64,000 nucleotides of DNA from Stenotrophomonas indicatrix (GCA_041545745.1 CP168152.1:1114001-1178000); one strand, 5' to 3'; counted from the stretch's first letter, positions 15,648 to 24,509 are shown. Numbers and translations are program-made. The notes: a model not told the origin generated them from the letters alone.

Positions 15648-17702
15648 ATGGGTGAAATCGTTCAGTTCGTGCCCCGCGCTGAGAAGGACGCAGATGCGAA
15701 TCTCATGGAGTTCATCCGGTTGACGAGGGAGGAGCTCACCGCTTTTGGAGGTGACGGCTCTTGGGTAGATGATAGATGGCAGGACGGGGCGACGACGGTC
15801 GTGTTTGCGACAAAGACGGCGCCGCTCGATCCCTATAGCTTCACTCCCATGGCTGAGCCATTCAAGCAGTTCGCCAAGGCTTATGTTCGTTACTCATGGA
15901 GCCACAGGCCCGTCAGAAATCTGTCCTTTATGATCCTGGCGCTCCGATGCGTAGAGGCCGGATTGCTCGCGGCCTGTGGGAGAGCGGATGTTGGACTTCT
16001 CGGCATTGCAGTTATGGACGTGTGCGCGAACAAGTGCGCTGAGTTCTGCGGCACCAAGCAGATTCAGTACTCGGTTGCTCGCCACATTCAATTGATCTTC
16101 GACTTTCTGCGTGAAAAAAGGCTTGTTCGATTCCTGCCGCCTTGGAAATCACCCTTCAAGAAGCCTGCGATCCTGACAGAGGGCGTGGGCGAAGCCGGAG
16201 CGGAATACCGTGCATCGAAACTTCCTTCCACACAGGTCATGCTGCAAGTTGCCGATCTCTTTGCAGTGGCGGACGACGTGGAGAGTCGCTACTTCAGCTC
16301 GCTGATGATTATTCTGATGGCCACCCCTAGCCGGATTTCCGAGGTGCTTCGGTTGCCGGTTGACTGTGTGCAATGGGAGTTGGATGAAGCCGGGCAGCCC
16401 CAGATGTACCTGCGCTGGAGAGCGGCCAAGGGCAAAGGGGGGATGAAGAAATGGGTTGTACCCGCAATGCATGAGGTGGTTCAGGAGGCCGTAAAGCGTC
16501 TTCTTGAGATAGGTCAACCTGCACGCGATGCAGCGAAATTCGCTTCGGCGAATCCGGGGCACTTCATGTATCACTCGGGCTGTCTGCGAGATACGAAAGG
16601 CGTCGATGAGACACCCCTCACCCCGGAGGAATTTTGTGCCGCTGTGAATGTTCGGTACCCGAGGCATAGGCCACGCGCCGGCCTCCGCGCCTGGCATGAA
16701 GTTCGCTTGGACAGCAGGTTGAAGGCTCTTGTTAATCAAGGAAGGACCAGCTACCGGGATCTAGCCGAACACGTGCTGAGCGAGTGCAGTGATGCCTATT
16801 GGCCGCACATCGACGGCGAGCGAGCTGTCCTGGCTTGGGATTCATTGTGCTTGCACAGGATCAATGAATTTCATATGGAGTTCGAGGCCAAACAGTTCTC
16901 GTGGCGGCTTCCCAACGCCAACGAAGTCAATAGCCGCCTCGGTAAAGCGGGCCGCCCGTCGTTGTTCGAACGAAAGGGGCTGAAGGGGGAGGGCGGGCGT
17001 GGGGTAAAGCTGACTACCCATCAGCTACGACATTGGCTCAGTACGATGTCTGAAAGGGCAGGAATGGACGATTTCACTCTCGCCCAATGGGCCGGGCGTG
17101 CGAGAGTTTCAGACAATAGGCACTACGACCATCGCAGCCCACAGGAGCGCCTGGCGGGTGCGCGAGAGCTCCTGCCCCTGCGCCACATATCGCTGTTAGA
17201 ACGCTTCAGTCAACGTGCGCCGGTCACCTATCAGGAGCTTGGTGTTGATCGGCTTGGAACTGCAAAAGCTACCCTCTACGGCATGTGTGTCCACGATTAC
17301 GCCATGGCACCTTGCCAGAAGCAGAGAGAGTGCATGACCTGCAAGGAGCATGTCTGTATCAAGGGAGATCATGTAACGCTTGAGCGAATCCGCTTGCTGG
17401 AACTGCAGACCGAAGCACTTCTCGCACGCGCGAGGAGAGCGCACTCTGCAGGTGACTTCGGCGCGGATCGCTGGGTCGATAGCCACAAGTGGAAGCTTGC
17501 ACACGTCAGGGCTATGAGGCTCGCACTCGAGCATCCTGAGGTTTCGTCAGGGGCTGTTCTTAGAATACCGGAGGGGCACGATCCCTCACCAGTTCGTAGA
17601 GCGTTGCTCGATCTTGGGTTGATAGAACATCCCGCCTCAGAATCACTCGACACCCTCAACATCACAATGCACGGGAGTACGGATAAGTGCCCAGAATTGT
17701 AG
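15648..17702 (+). CDS. ginC: GInt tyrosine recombinase GinC (large)
   Basis: About 684 residues, the largest of the three recombinases. Box I is ATPSRISEVLRLPVD (near residue 226), box II is TTHQLRHWLSTMSERAG (near 458), and the Tyr nucleophile lies in SDNRHYDHRSPQ (near 491). A C-terminal Cys cluster starting near Cys547 (CVHDY..APCQKQRECMTCKEHVC) resembles the zinc-finger-like tail of the large TnpB-type recombinase of Tn554-family elements. The ATG at 15648 has GGGAGCG ten bases upstream; a GTG at 15600 that would overlap ginB is possible. Its 3' end overlaps ginD by 16 bases. Confidence 0.82.
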   Translation: MGEIVQFVPRAEKDADANLMEFIRLTREELTAFGGDGSWVDDRWQDGATTVVFATKTAPLDPYSFTPMAEPFKQFAKAYVRYSWSHRPVRNLSFMILALRCVEAGLLAACGRADVGLLGIAVMDVCANKCAEFCGTKQIQYSVARHIQLIFDFLREKRLVRFLPPWKSPFKKPAILTEGVGEAGAEYRASKLPSTQVMLQVADLFAVADDVESRYFSSLMIILMATPSRISEVLRLPVDCVQWELDEAGQPQMYLRWRAAKGKGGMKKWVVPAMHEVVQEAVKRLLEIGQPARDAAKFASANPGHFMYHSGCLRDTKGVDETPLTPEEFCAAVNVRYPRHRPRAGLRAWHEVRLDSRLKALVNQGRTSYRDLAEHVLSECSDAYWPHIDGERAVLAWDSLCLHRINEFHMEFEAKQFSWRLPNANEVNSRLGKAGRPSLFERKGLKGEGGRGVKLTTHQLRHWLSTMSERAGMDDFTLAQWAGRARVSDNRHYDHRSPQERLAGARELLPLRHISLLERFSQRAPVTYQELGVDRLGTAKATLYGMCVHDYAMAPCQKQRECMTCKEHVCIKGDHVTLERIRLLELQTEALLARARRAHSAGDFGADRWVDSHKWKLAHVRAMRLALEHPEVSSGAVLRIPEGHDPSPVRRALLDLGLIEHPASESLDTLNITMHGSTDKCPEL

Positions 17703-18121
17703 TGACAAAGGCGGCTCTGCCAAAAATACTGCGTGAACTTGACCGCTGGGAGGGGAAGCTCACCTGGCCGTTGTTCTGCGCGCGAGTCGCATTGGTGCTG
17801 GGCGTCGGCTCAGTATCCAAGCACACCATGTACCTCTATCCCACGATCAAAGAGCGTTTCCAGCAACGCCAACGGGATTTGAGGGAGGCGAAGGATGCGC
17901 TTCCCAGGGACTTCACTCTGAGTGGAGCAGTCCGACGCATTGCAGATCTGGAGGCTCAGGTCCGCAGGCTCGAGGAAACGAACAACCTGTTGCTGAACCA
18001 ATTCCGTCGTTGGCAGTACAACGCCTATGCCAACAATGTTCGGATTGATCTACTGCAGCTAGATCGCCCATTACCATCATTGAGTCGTGCGAATCCCCTG
18101 CCCAGAGGGCACTCTAGGTAG
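17687..18121 (+). CDS. ginD: GInt accessory protein GinD, small coiled-coil protein
   Basis: A protein of 144 residues with a GTG start inside the end of ginC. It is rich in charged residues and strongly helical, with a heptad-like segment AVRRIADLEAQVRRLEETNNLLLNQF (about residues 84-110, shown only as its ends here: AVRRIADLEAQ ... LLLNQF). Size, position and coiled-coil nature match GinD of GInts and TnpC of Tn554, small DNA-binding helpers that influence the direction or efficiency of recombination. No enzymatic motif is seen. Confidence 0.75.
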   Translation: MPRIVVTKAALPKILRELDRWEGKLTWPLFCARVALVLGVGSVSKHTMYLYPTIKERFQQRQRDLREAKDALPRDFTLSGAVRRIADLEAQVRRLEETNNLLLNQFRRWQYNAYANNVRIDLLQLDRPLPSLSRANPLPRGHSR

Positions 18122-18200
18122 GGCAGGTAGAGGGCGAATTGTCCGTGATTTGCATCTGGATATTCGACGTGCAAGACGCGTGCCGCAGAGAACGACCTCC

Positions 18201-18392
18201 TCATCTCCGTCGAGTGACCTGCTTCCTGTAACACTTACTACTCGACTTATGAGGCCTCCGGGCGGACAGCCAGATTGCCCAAAGCGTGAACGAAATGGCT
18301 GAGACTGAGATGAAGATGCCAACGATTAGGATCGCCTGATCAGTCGCGTTCAATGGCGTTTGCTCCATCAATGGTTGAGATGAAGATGTCAT
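18201..18392 (-). CDS. possible small membrane protein of the island cargo
   Basis: A 63-residue frame reading against the gin operon. It has one clear transmembrane segment (AILIVGIFISVSAISFTLWAI, abbreviated: about residues 20-41) flanked by a polar Ser/Thr/Gln N-terminus and a basic C-terminal tail (SARRPHKSSSKCYRKQVTRRR-like), a plausible N-out/C-in arrangement. The ribosome binding site is weak. It may be a real single-pass protein or a chance frame; I do not recognise it. It lies in a 640-base region otherwise without a clear gene. Confidence 0.3.
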   Translation of the reverse strand: MTSSSQPLMEQTPLNATDQAILIVGIFISVSAISFTLWAIWLSARRPHKSSSKCYRKQVTRRR

Positions 18393-18542
18393 GTTATCTC
18401 AGGATCTCGATCGATAGTGCGGGCACGATGGCTGCATTCAGAGGATTCTAGGATCGATCTCCTATTTGAAGGCCTGAACTGCGGGCAGTATGGCTACATG
18501 TCACTTATGTCTACTGCCTGACTACACGCAGCAGAGGTCCTC

Positions 18543-18760
18543 ATGGAAGGAATCGAGTGCACATTTATGTGCCTGTATTCGGTAGGAGTTGGCACAACTC
18601 GTACCGAGGCCCAAGGGGGGGGGCGTTCGTCCAGACCCTTTCTATCTTCAGACGCAAGCTGCCTGCCAGGGGGGCAAGCAGACCATCGACGAGGCGATAG
18701 AACGCGTCGGAGACCCGGCGATCTCCGACTACTCTTATGAACCATGTCGCGGCGGCGCGG
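18543..18760 (+). pseudogene. possible small gene interrupted at a G9 tract
   Basis: An ATG at 18543 begins MEGIECTFMCLYSVGVGTT; this frame runs into a run of nine G at 18615-18623. Beyond the tract the better-looking coding sequence is in another frame (VRPDPFYLQTQAACQGGKQ, then a TIDEAIERVGDPAISDYSY segment). Eight instead of nine G would join the two into one protein of about 80 residues before it reaches the convergent gene at 18765. This could be a broken gene, a phase-variable one, a sequencing error in a homopolymer, or coincidence. No family was recognised. Confidence 0.25.
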
Positions 18761-18764
18761 CTGG

Positions 18765-19472
18765 CTATTGGGGTTGGCAGCGTACCCTCAGCTCATCGTT
18801 CACTGCGTTGCCGATTTTAAGTATCAAGTCCTCTTGCCGCTGATACTCGTATATCAGCGTCGAGCGAACCCATTTGGGTGGATAATCTGTCCCTTCGTAG
18901 GTGAAAGGATTGAATCGCAGGCCGTGTTCGACCGTGTCGGACTCGAAGTTCACCGAATAGGACACCTCGATGATGGAGCGATGCTTTGAGTGGTTACTCA
19001 GCGCCGCCAGATAGCTGAAGCCGGGATCGTCCAGTAGCGCTCTCAGCCCTTCCTTGATGGGGCCCTCGATGAGCCTCTTGTTCACCTTGGACCAGGTGAT
19101 GTCGCGCTCCTGCTCTATACGAGTGGTCGGATCCAAGTTGGCGCCAAGAACGTAATAAATGAAGTGGACCATGTTGTCGACGACGGCGTGCATGCTTTGG
19201 ACGCAGGCGACCGTGTGGGCATATGCCTGAAATCGTGCGGTACTGAACTGCCGATCGTCGGTATCAAATGCCCCCATGAGCGCGGCAGTCAACTCGAAGG
19301 TCTCTCGACCCTGGAGTGCATCCTCCATCCGGCTTCTCGCTTCGTTGAAGTGATACCGGCTGAATTCACGCCGGTCTCCTATCGTTCGGAGGCATTGGTT
19401 GATCGTACGAAGCTGTTCTTTGCCGAACAGGCGATTCGCGTGGTCCCGCAGTTCCCTCAAATTCCACTTCAC
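18765..19472 (-). CDS. hypothetical helical protein of the island cargo
   Basis: A protein of 235 residues predicted to be mainly helical, with no signal peptide or membrane segment. The stretch LAALSNHSKHRSIIEVSYSV near residues 165-184 has the Asn-x-x-Lys-His pattern seen in some HEPN-like helical proteins near conflict systems, but the catalytic Rx4-6H of HEPN RNases is not certain. It lies 228 bases downstream of the ATPase gene on the same strand and could be expressed with it or independently. I do not recognise the family; the defence link rests on location only. Confidence 0.6.
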   Translation of the reverse strand: MKWNLRELRDHANRLFGKEQLRTINQCLRTIGDRREFSRYHFNEARSRMEDALQGRETFELTAALMGAFDTDDRQFSTARFQAYAHTVACVQSMHAVVDNMVHFIYYVLGANLDPTTRIEQERDITWSKVNKRLIEGPIKEGLRALLDDPGFSYLAALSNHSKHRSIIEVSYSVNFESDTVEHGLRFNPFTYEGTDYPPKWVRSTLIYEYQRQEDLILKIGNAVNDELRVRCQPQ

Positions 19473-19700
19473 CCGCGTTCCTCCTGCTAGTTCTTTCGAC
19501 TACTCGGTGTCTGAGTACAATGACCTATCGCCTCTTGCTAGGGACAGACAACCGACGAAAGCCCCTGGCGCCAAGCCATACCGAGCAAGATCGCCGATTC
19601 CCCAGCAAAAATTCCTTCGTATGGTGCATGACCCTATATAGCCTGGCCCCGAAGAACGTCCCTCTACTGTGAAAGGAAAACGCTCCTCGATGAGCTATTG

Positions 19701-22700
19701 CTAGTGAAGGGGGGCGACTGATTCGCTTTGAGTTCTCTCGAGGTTGATGGCTCTGAATTCATCCCCCAAGAAACTCATCTTTCTGACAAACAGGTTAGCC
19801 AGCTTGTCGTCTGCAGTGGCGAAGAATATCTGCCTCGTGCCGGACTCCGCGACGTCGCCAAGATAGTCGAGTAACGCCAATGAGTTTATGTCATCAATGT
19901 GCGCAACGGGGTCATCAATTAGCATAAGCGGGGGTCCCGAATGTAGGGAGCCGTTAAGGGTCAGAAATACGCTAAGGACTAATGCAGCACGTTGGCCGGT
20001 GCTGATCTGAGAAAGAGTTGCGGTAGAGTTGTCGAAATTGCGGATTAGCTCGCAGCTGTTCAGGCTGGAAATTCGGAGTTCATTTGGTACATGAATTCTC
20101 TCGAATATGCTCTGAATCGAATCTAGGTTCGTGCGCAAGAAGTCCGATAGTCCTTGCTCAAGACTGTTTTCTGCGACTATGCCGTTAAGTGTTTCTTCGG
20201 CGGACGTAAAATTATCGAGCTCCTTCTGGGCTCGATCTCTGTCACTCAGGTGCTCCGCGAGTTCCCTGGTGAGATTATTGCGCTCCGCGTTCCTTGCCTT
20301 GCCAATGGAAATGTCTGCGCCAGCTTGAATGATCTGGGAATACGCTAAGCTTGCAACCTCAGAAAAAAGGCGAAGATTGCTGTCGGTGACATGCCGTACG
20401 GACTGGGGTAGTCGTGAGTATGCCTCCAAAAATTGTCTCTTCTCCCGCCTCCTCCTAAAGAGTTCCTCTCTTGCCTCGTCGGGATCACTATTTCCCGAGA
20501 CACTAATTGACAATTTCCCAAGGAGTAAATCATTGGCTCGAAGACGATCATGCGCATCGCTCAGCGATCGACGAAGTTCTTCCTGCTTCGCCGAAATTCT
20601 TTTGGAAGCCTCCATAAGTTCAATTTCCCCGTCAACTCCTTCATTCCATTCGATAGATGCTTCGGCAGAGCACCTGGAGGCAACTCCGGAGTACTCATTG
20701 TAGTTGAAGCCCTGTTGAATAAGGCTCTCAAGCTTGGCGGAAAACATCCTGCGCTCTGCATCGAAACTATCCTCAATCTCTCGCTGTCTTCTGCACTGCT
20801 CATCCAGTTCGGGAGTGCTAAGTGAGCTGATGTAGGGGAACTCCCGAATTATCGTGCTTAGAGATTGATGCGCTAGTCTTATTTCGGACAGCGACCGTGT
20901 AGTATCGAGATGTTTCTCTTCGATCGAGGCGAGGTGAGCATTTCCGGATTCAGTGAGAGAACGTTCAATCCTGAGAATTAGCTCGCCTTCCTCAAAGTGA
21001 GTATGACAAAGAGGGCAGCTGTCGTTGCGATGGTCAGAAAGAATCTTTCTGCCAATGGCTATTATCTGTGTTCGGAGAGATTCAAGTTCTTCCCGGCGAC
21101 TTCTTTCAGCGCCTATCTCCATTGAAATAATTTGGGCGCGGCTATGGAGATAATTGATCTGATCAGTCAGGTGTTTATGGAGGTCTTCAATCGTGCGGCT
21201 TATTGATTCTCCAGGTTGGGCTGGGTACGTTTGCTCCAGTTCACGCAGTACGGCGATTGCCTCTACTGAAGGCATCGGTCGAAGCGCCGCGCGGGCACTC
21301 AGCTCACTTACTTTCTTGTAAACTCCGTAGAATCCTACCCTATGATATTCCCTGAGTCGCTCCAGTGCTCGAAGTGTCGCTTCGGTGGCCTTTGAAGTGG
21401 TATTGATCTGGCTAATCGTGGCAACAGTCTCTCGCCTGCTTGACTCCGATGCTGAGATTGCATTAACTGTATCTTCAATATCGGTTAGTTGCTTCTTCAC
21501 TCCATAAATGGAACTCGGGGCGTCCGACGGGAGAGTGTCAATCGCCATCTTCAGTGGTGCTAGTGTCTCAAAGTACGATGGATCGGAAAGATCGTCGACC
21601 GATTCCGGCCAGCCAAGGAGGGCCAGAAGCTCATCTATCTGTGCAAGACGAGACGAGAGTTCCGGGCCTGGATCATCAAAGACAGATAGCCTGGATTCAG
21701 TCGAGGAGATCTGTTGGTCGAGACGTGCTATATCCCGCTTCAACGAAGATATCTGCGGCCTGATATCCTCTATGACTTTCTGGATTCGCTCCCATGCAAT
21801 ATTGGCATCGGGACCCAGGGCCACTCTCGAGAGAATGGTTGTTAGATCTTGCTGCTCCCTTTGTCTAGAAAAGTCAACGGGGGCGTCGGTATTTAGGAAG
21901 TTATATCGGGCGAATCCCTCAAATAGTCGATTGCCACGAGTCTTGCGCCCGTACCACTTCAGATCTCGCTGCTGGAAATATGACGCTGGCCGATCTCTGA
22001 ACGCTACACTTCTATCCGTGTTTCGGAACGACGCGGTCGCCCTGAGGGTCTCACTTTGGCCTTCGCCACGAGAAGTGCCACCGCAGAGGAAGTGTTCGAT
22101 CGCTTCTAGGAGCGATGTTTTCCCTGCTCCATTTGCGCCACGTATGAGGTTGACGCGCCCAAAGGAGAAGTTTCCTTTCAGTCGCCGTGTCCCGAATTCG
22201 TCAATTTTCAGATTAGTGAAGAACGCGTCCGGCTGAGTGTCAGAAACTGGCTTGATCGTTAATGGTGCAATTCGCTTTTGCCCGTTCCTGATAGATCGGA
22301 CTACTTCCGCTCTAGGGAGATCAGAAACTACTGCATCCAAATTTGCAGCCTGTAGGGCGTTGTTCCAGCGAAGCTGCAGGTCATTTGCATTGTGTGGTTG
22401 AGCCTGTATGGGCCAATTTCTTCTGCGGATGAAGTCGCTAAGTTGGTCGTCCGCAATGATCAACTTGCGCGCATAAGAAGTATCAGTTTCAATCTTCGCA
22501 AGCCGCCCTGGAGTTCGTTCTATCTCCGACGGGGGGACGAGAAAGATCAGGTAATGGTTCCATCTGCTGTCGTCTTGGGACGCAAAGAATGAAGGCGCAA
22601 TGACCGTGGACTGAATTGAATGGAGCTCGTCGTCCGTAGGTATGAACTGAGCCGATTTGATGAAATAGACACTGCGGACATTTTCTCCAACTCTATGCTC

Positions 22701-22781
22701 GCATCGCGCAAAACCACTCTCCAGTTCTTCGCAACTCTCAAAAGAAGCTGACAGCGTTGGCATCAGATCAGAAGTGTTCAT
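19701..22781 (-). CDS. SMC/Rad50-like ATPase with zinc hook and N-terminal extension
   Basis: A protein of 1026 residues. Residues 1-185 form a separate alpha/beta domain containing WNHYLIFLVPPSEIERTP and IETDTSYARKLII, which resembles the small 'middle component' proteins of ABC-three-component conflict systems, here fused (weak, from memory). From ~190 comes an ABC/SMC ATPase: Walker A GANGAGKTS (215-223), a long coiled coil interrupted by CPLCHTHF near residue 588 (zinc-hook-like), ABC signature STGQRAAL (near 925), Walker B PLMLIDDP with AHIDD D-loop (near 954), and an H-loop-like FFATADD where His is replaced. It follows the nitrilase-like gene by three bases. Such proteins usually sense or hold DNA and control a partner effector. 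Base composition is more A+T-rich than the flanks. Confidence 0.85.
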   Translation of the reverse strand: MNTSDLMPTLSASFESCEELESGFARCEHRVGENVRSVYFIKSAQFIPTDDELHSIQSTVIAPSFFASQDDSRWNHYLIFLVPPSEIERTPGRLAKIETDTSYARKLIIADDQLSDFIRRRNWPIQAQPHNANDLQLRWNNALQAANLDAVVSDLPRAEVVRSIRNGQKRIAPLTIKPVSDTQPDAFFTNLKIDEFGTRRLKGNFSFGRVNLIRGANGAGKTSLLEAIEHFLCGGTSRGEGQSETLRATASFRNTDRSVAFRDRPASYFQQRDLKWYGRKTRGNRLFEGFARYNFLNTDAPVDFSRQREQQDLTTILSRVALGPDANIAWERIQKVIEDIRPQISSLKRDIARLDQQISSTESRLSVFDDPGPELSSRLAQIDELLALLGWPESVDDLSDPSYFETLAPLKMAIDTLPSDAPSSIYGVKKQLTDIEDTVNAISASESSRRETVATISQINTTSKATEATLRALERLREYHRVGFYGVYKKVSELSARAALRPMPSVEAIAVLRELEQTYPAQPGESISRTIEDLHKHLTDQINYLHSRAQIISMEIGAERSRREELESLRTQIIAIGRKILSDHRNDSCPLCHTHFEEGELILRIERSLTESGNAHLASIEEKHLDTTRSLSEIRLAHQSLSTIIREFPYISSLSTPELDEQCRRQREIEDSFDAERRMFSAKLESLIQQGFNYNEYSGVASRCSAEASIEWNEGVDGEIELMEASKRISAKQEELRRSLSDAHDRLRANDLLLGKLSISVSGNSDPDEAREELFRRRREKRQFLEAYSRLPQSVRHVTDSNLRLFSEVASLAYSQIIQAGADISIGKARNAERNNLTRELAEHLSDRDRAQKELDNFTSAEETLNGIVAENSLEQGLSDFLRTNLDSIQSIFERIHVPNELRISSLNSCELIRNFDNSTATLSQISTGQRAALVLSVFLTLNGSLHSGPPLMLIDDPVAHIDDINSLALLDYLGDVAESGTRQIFFATADDKLANLFVRKMSFLGDEFRAINLERTQSESVAPLH

Positions 22782-22784
22782 TCT

Positions 22785-24509
22785 TTAGCCCGCCGTTATG
22801 CTTGTGGGGTCGCAGTCTGGATCTTGACTGATCAGAGGGGGAGTTGTGTCCATGTAGTCCTCTACGTCGCCGGCGTCATTACGGTATAGGATCGAAAGTA
22901 GAAGGATATCTTCTCCGCAATCAAATAGACGCTTTGACAGATTGTCCTTGGTTTTCTCTAGGACGGAGGTTGGTGGCGAGGATCCCAGATTAACAACAGT
23001 AGCTCGATTATCGCCAACAACTAGGTTCCTGTAGCGTCTAACCTGTGGCGACGGATTGTATGTGAGTGAAGGTTTCAATGAGCGGAAAGAAGCCAAGCGC
23101 GCTGGCAACTTCGTTGGGTTGTCTACGATCGCAACCAGGGAGTTAAACCTCCTCAAACACTCATGTCTATTCTGGCCACCCAGTCCGTCGTCGAACCAGC
23201 AAAGCTGGACTCGAGAAGGGGTGTCGTCGTCCTCCAAGTGAAATGACAACATTCCTTTCCAGTGGAATGCCTCGTCAGTCAGGATATTCCCAGTCGAAAG
23301 CTGTATGACTCTTTCCAAATCCATTGGCTGGGATTTGTAAGGCGTCAAATGAATGTCTGTGGCAGGCTTTCCTGCTAGATAACTTGCGAAGCTATTGTCA
23401 GCATGCTGAGTGCACGACACCCACTCGTTAGAGTCCCACTCGTAACGCGCGACCACCGCTATCCCAGTGGGTCTGGCTACGGCGGCCGCTCCGATCATGA
23501 GGGGCTTTGATATTTTGAGTTCGAAAACGTTCTCGTGAGGGTGGAAGACATAAGCCGCAGTTCTGTAGCGATGAAAATTGGTTAGATAGCAACCCTTCTG
23601 ATCGTTGCTAGTAATAGTTGTGTCGCTCTCATTGATGCCCTCCAAGGTTCGGTAATATATGCTCTTGGGTTGGAGTATGAGCGGAATCCGCCTGTCACCT
23701 TTAGCTATCGCCGTACCTTTTGCCCAATTGAGAGATAGTATTTCGACGGTTCTCGGGGCGGAGCAATTGAAATGGTCGCGGTAGGATCTGAATCCGGCAG
23801 CGGCCGGATCTGGATTCAATTGGAGGTGGGCGATTATTGTATTTTGTTTGACTTTCTCAACTACGTCGGGATGGAATTTGGGGTTGAGTGAGTCTGAGCA
23901 TATCAGACAGATAAGTCTATTTTCGTCGGCTTTGCCGAAGCGATAGATCACGGTTCCGCAAATTAACCCGTCGCGCTCGAAATCAATTCCGCCCATCGGC
24001 GCTGTCTTAGCTTGGAAGATGGCAATGGGTATCAAGTTTCCGTTGGAATCTCTGGCCCAAAAGAAGTGGCAAAGCAGGTTGATGAAGCTGCCGCCTGAGG
24101 CCGCCAGAACGGGTTCGATAACTGTGATCTTGTTATCCTTGAGAACTTCAATGACGCCACTGAGCTCATCGGGTTTTATGCTTTCGAAGCAGATCGACCA
24201 AAGTGCCCCCTGTCGAGGGTGAATTCCATTCTTTGCTGCTTCGACTAATGTTTGCCAAGGGAATAGGTATTCGGGTGCGGTCGCGAAGTCGATGTTTCTA
24301 AACCTGGCAAGCTTGAGGAAGGCAGTGGCTTTAAGGGCCAGACTTTCCCTGTCAACCGCATGGATGCCATCGTCTGATGTGATCAAGTCAGCGCAAGGCT
24401 GAAATATCAGGGATGATATCTTTTCAAAACCTGTTCCCAAAAACGTGAGGTATGCCTCTCCAATGTCAATCGCCCCTAGCGCGTCATTGGTGTCTACAAG
24501 ATCAACCAC
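22785..24509 (-). CDS. nitrilase-fold (carbon-nitrogen hydrolase-like) protein, partner of SMC-like ATPase
   Basis: A protein of 574 residues, otherwise hypothetical. Residues ~1-270 carry the three landmarks of the C-N hydrolase (nitrilase) superfamily in order: Glu80 in DFATAPEYLFPW, Lys168 in a strand after a DSNGN turn (LIPIAIFQAKTAP), and Cys204 in RLICLICSDSLNP. The Lys-Cys distance of 36 residues is normal for the family. The C-terminal ~300 residues are unassigned and without clear motifs. The gene is first in a two-gene unit with the ATPase three bases downstream. By analogy with other ATPase-effector pairs, the nitrilase domain would be the effector, perhaps cleaving an amide-bearing metabolite. 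No N-terminal signal is seen. Function is inferred, not known. Confidence 0.75.
   Translation of the reverse strand: MVDLVDTNDALGAIDIGEAYLTFLGTGFEKISSLIFQPCADLITSDDGIHAVDRESLALKATAFLKLARFRNIDFATAPEYLFPWQTLVEAAKNGIHPRQGALWSICFESIKPDELSGVIEVLKDNKITVIEPVLAASGGSFINLLCHFFWARDSNGNLIPIAIFQAKTAPMGGIDFERDGLICGTVIYRFGKADENRLICLICSDSLNPKFHPDVVEKVKQNTIIAHLQLNPDPAAAGFRSYRDHFNCSAPRTVEILSLNWAKGTAIAKGDRRIPLILQPKSIYYRTLEGINESDTTITSNDQKGCYLTNFHRYRTAAYVFHPHENVFELKISKPLMIGAAAVARPTGIAVVARYEWDSNEWVSCTQHADNSFASYLAGKPATDIHLTPYKSQPMDLERVIQLSTGNILTDEAFHWKGMLSFHLEDDDTPSRVQLCWFDDGLGGQNRHECLRRFNSLVAIVDNPTKLPARLASFRSLKPSLTYNPSPQVRRYRNLVVGDNRATVVNLGSSPPTSVLEKTKDNLSKRLFDCGEDILLLSILYRNDAGDVEDYMDTTPPLISQDPDCDPTSITAG

Noticed and set aside
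12765-18121. Interpreting the recombinase operon as a RIT (recombinase in trio) element or a Tn554-type transposon
   Set aside because: RIT elements lack the fourth coiled-coil gene and a cargo of this size, and Tn554 has only two recombinases plus TnpC; four genes with cargo and an AT-rich end fit GInts better. A distant relationship remains likely.
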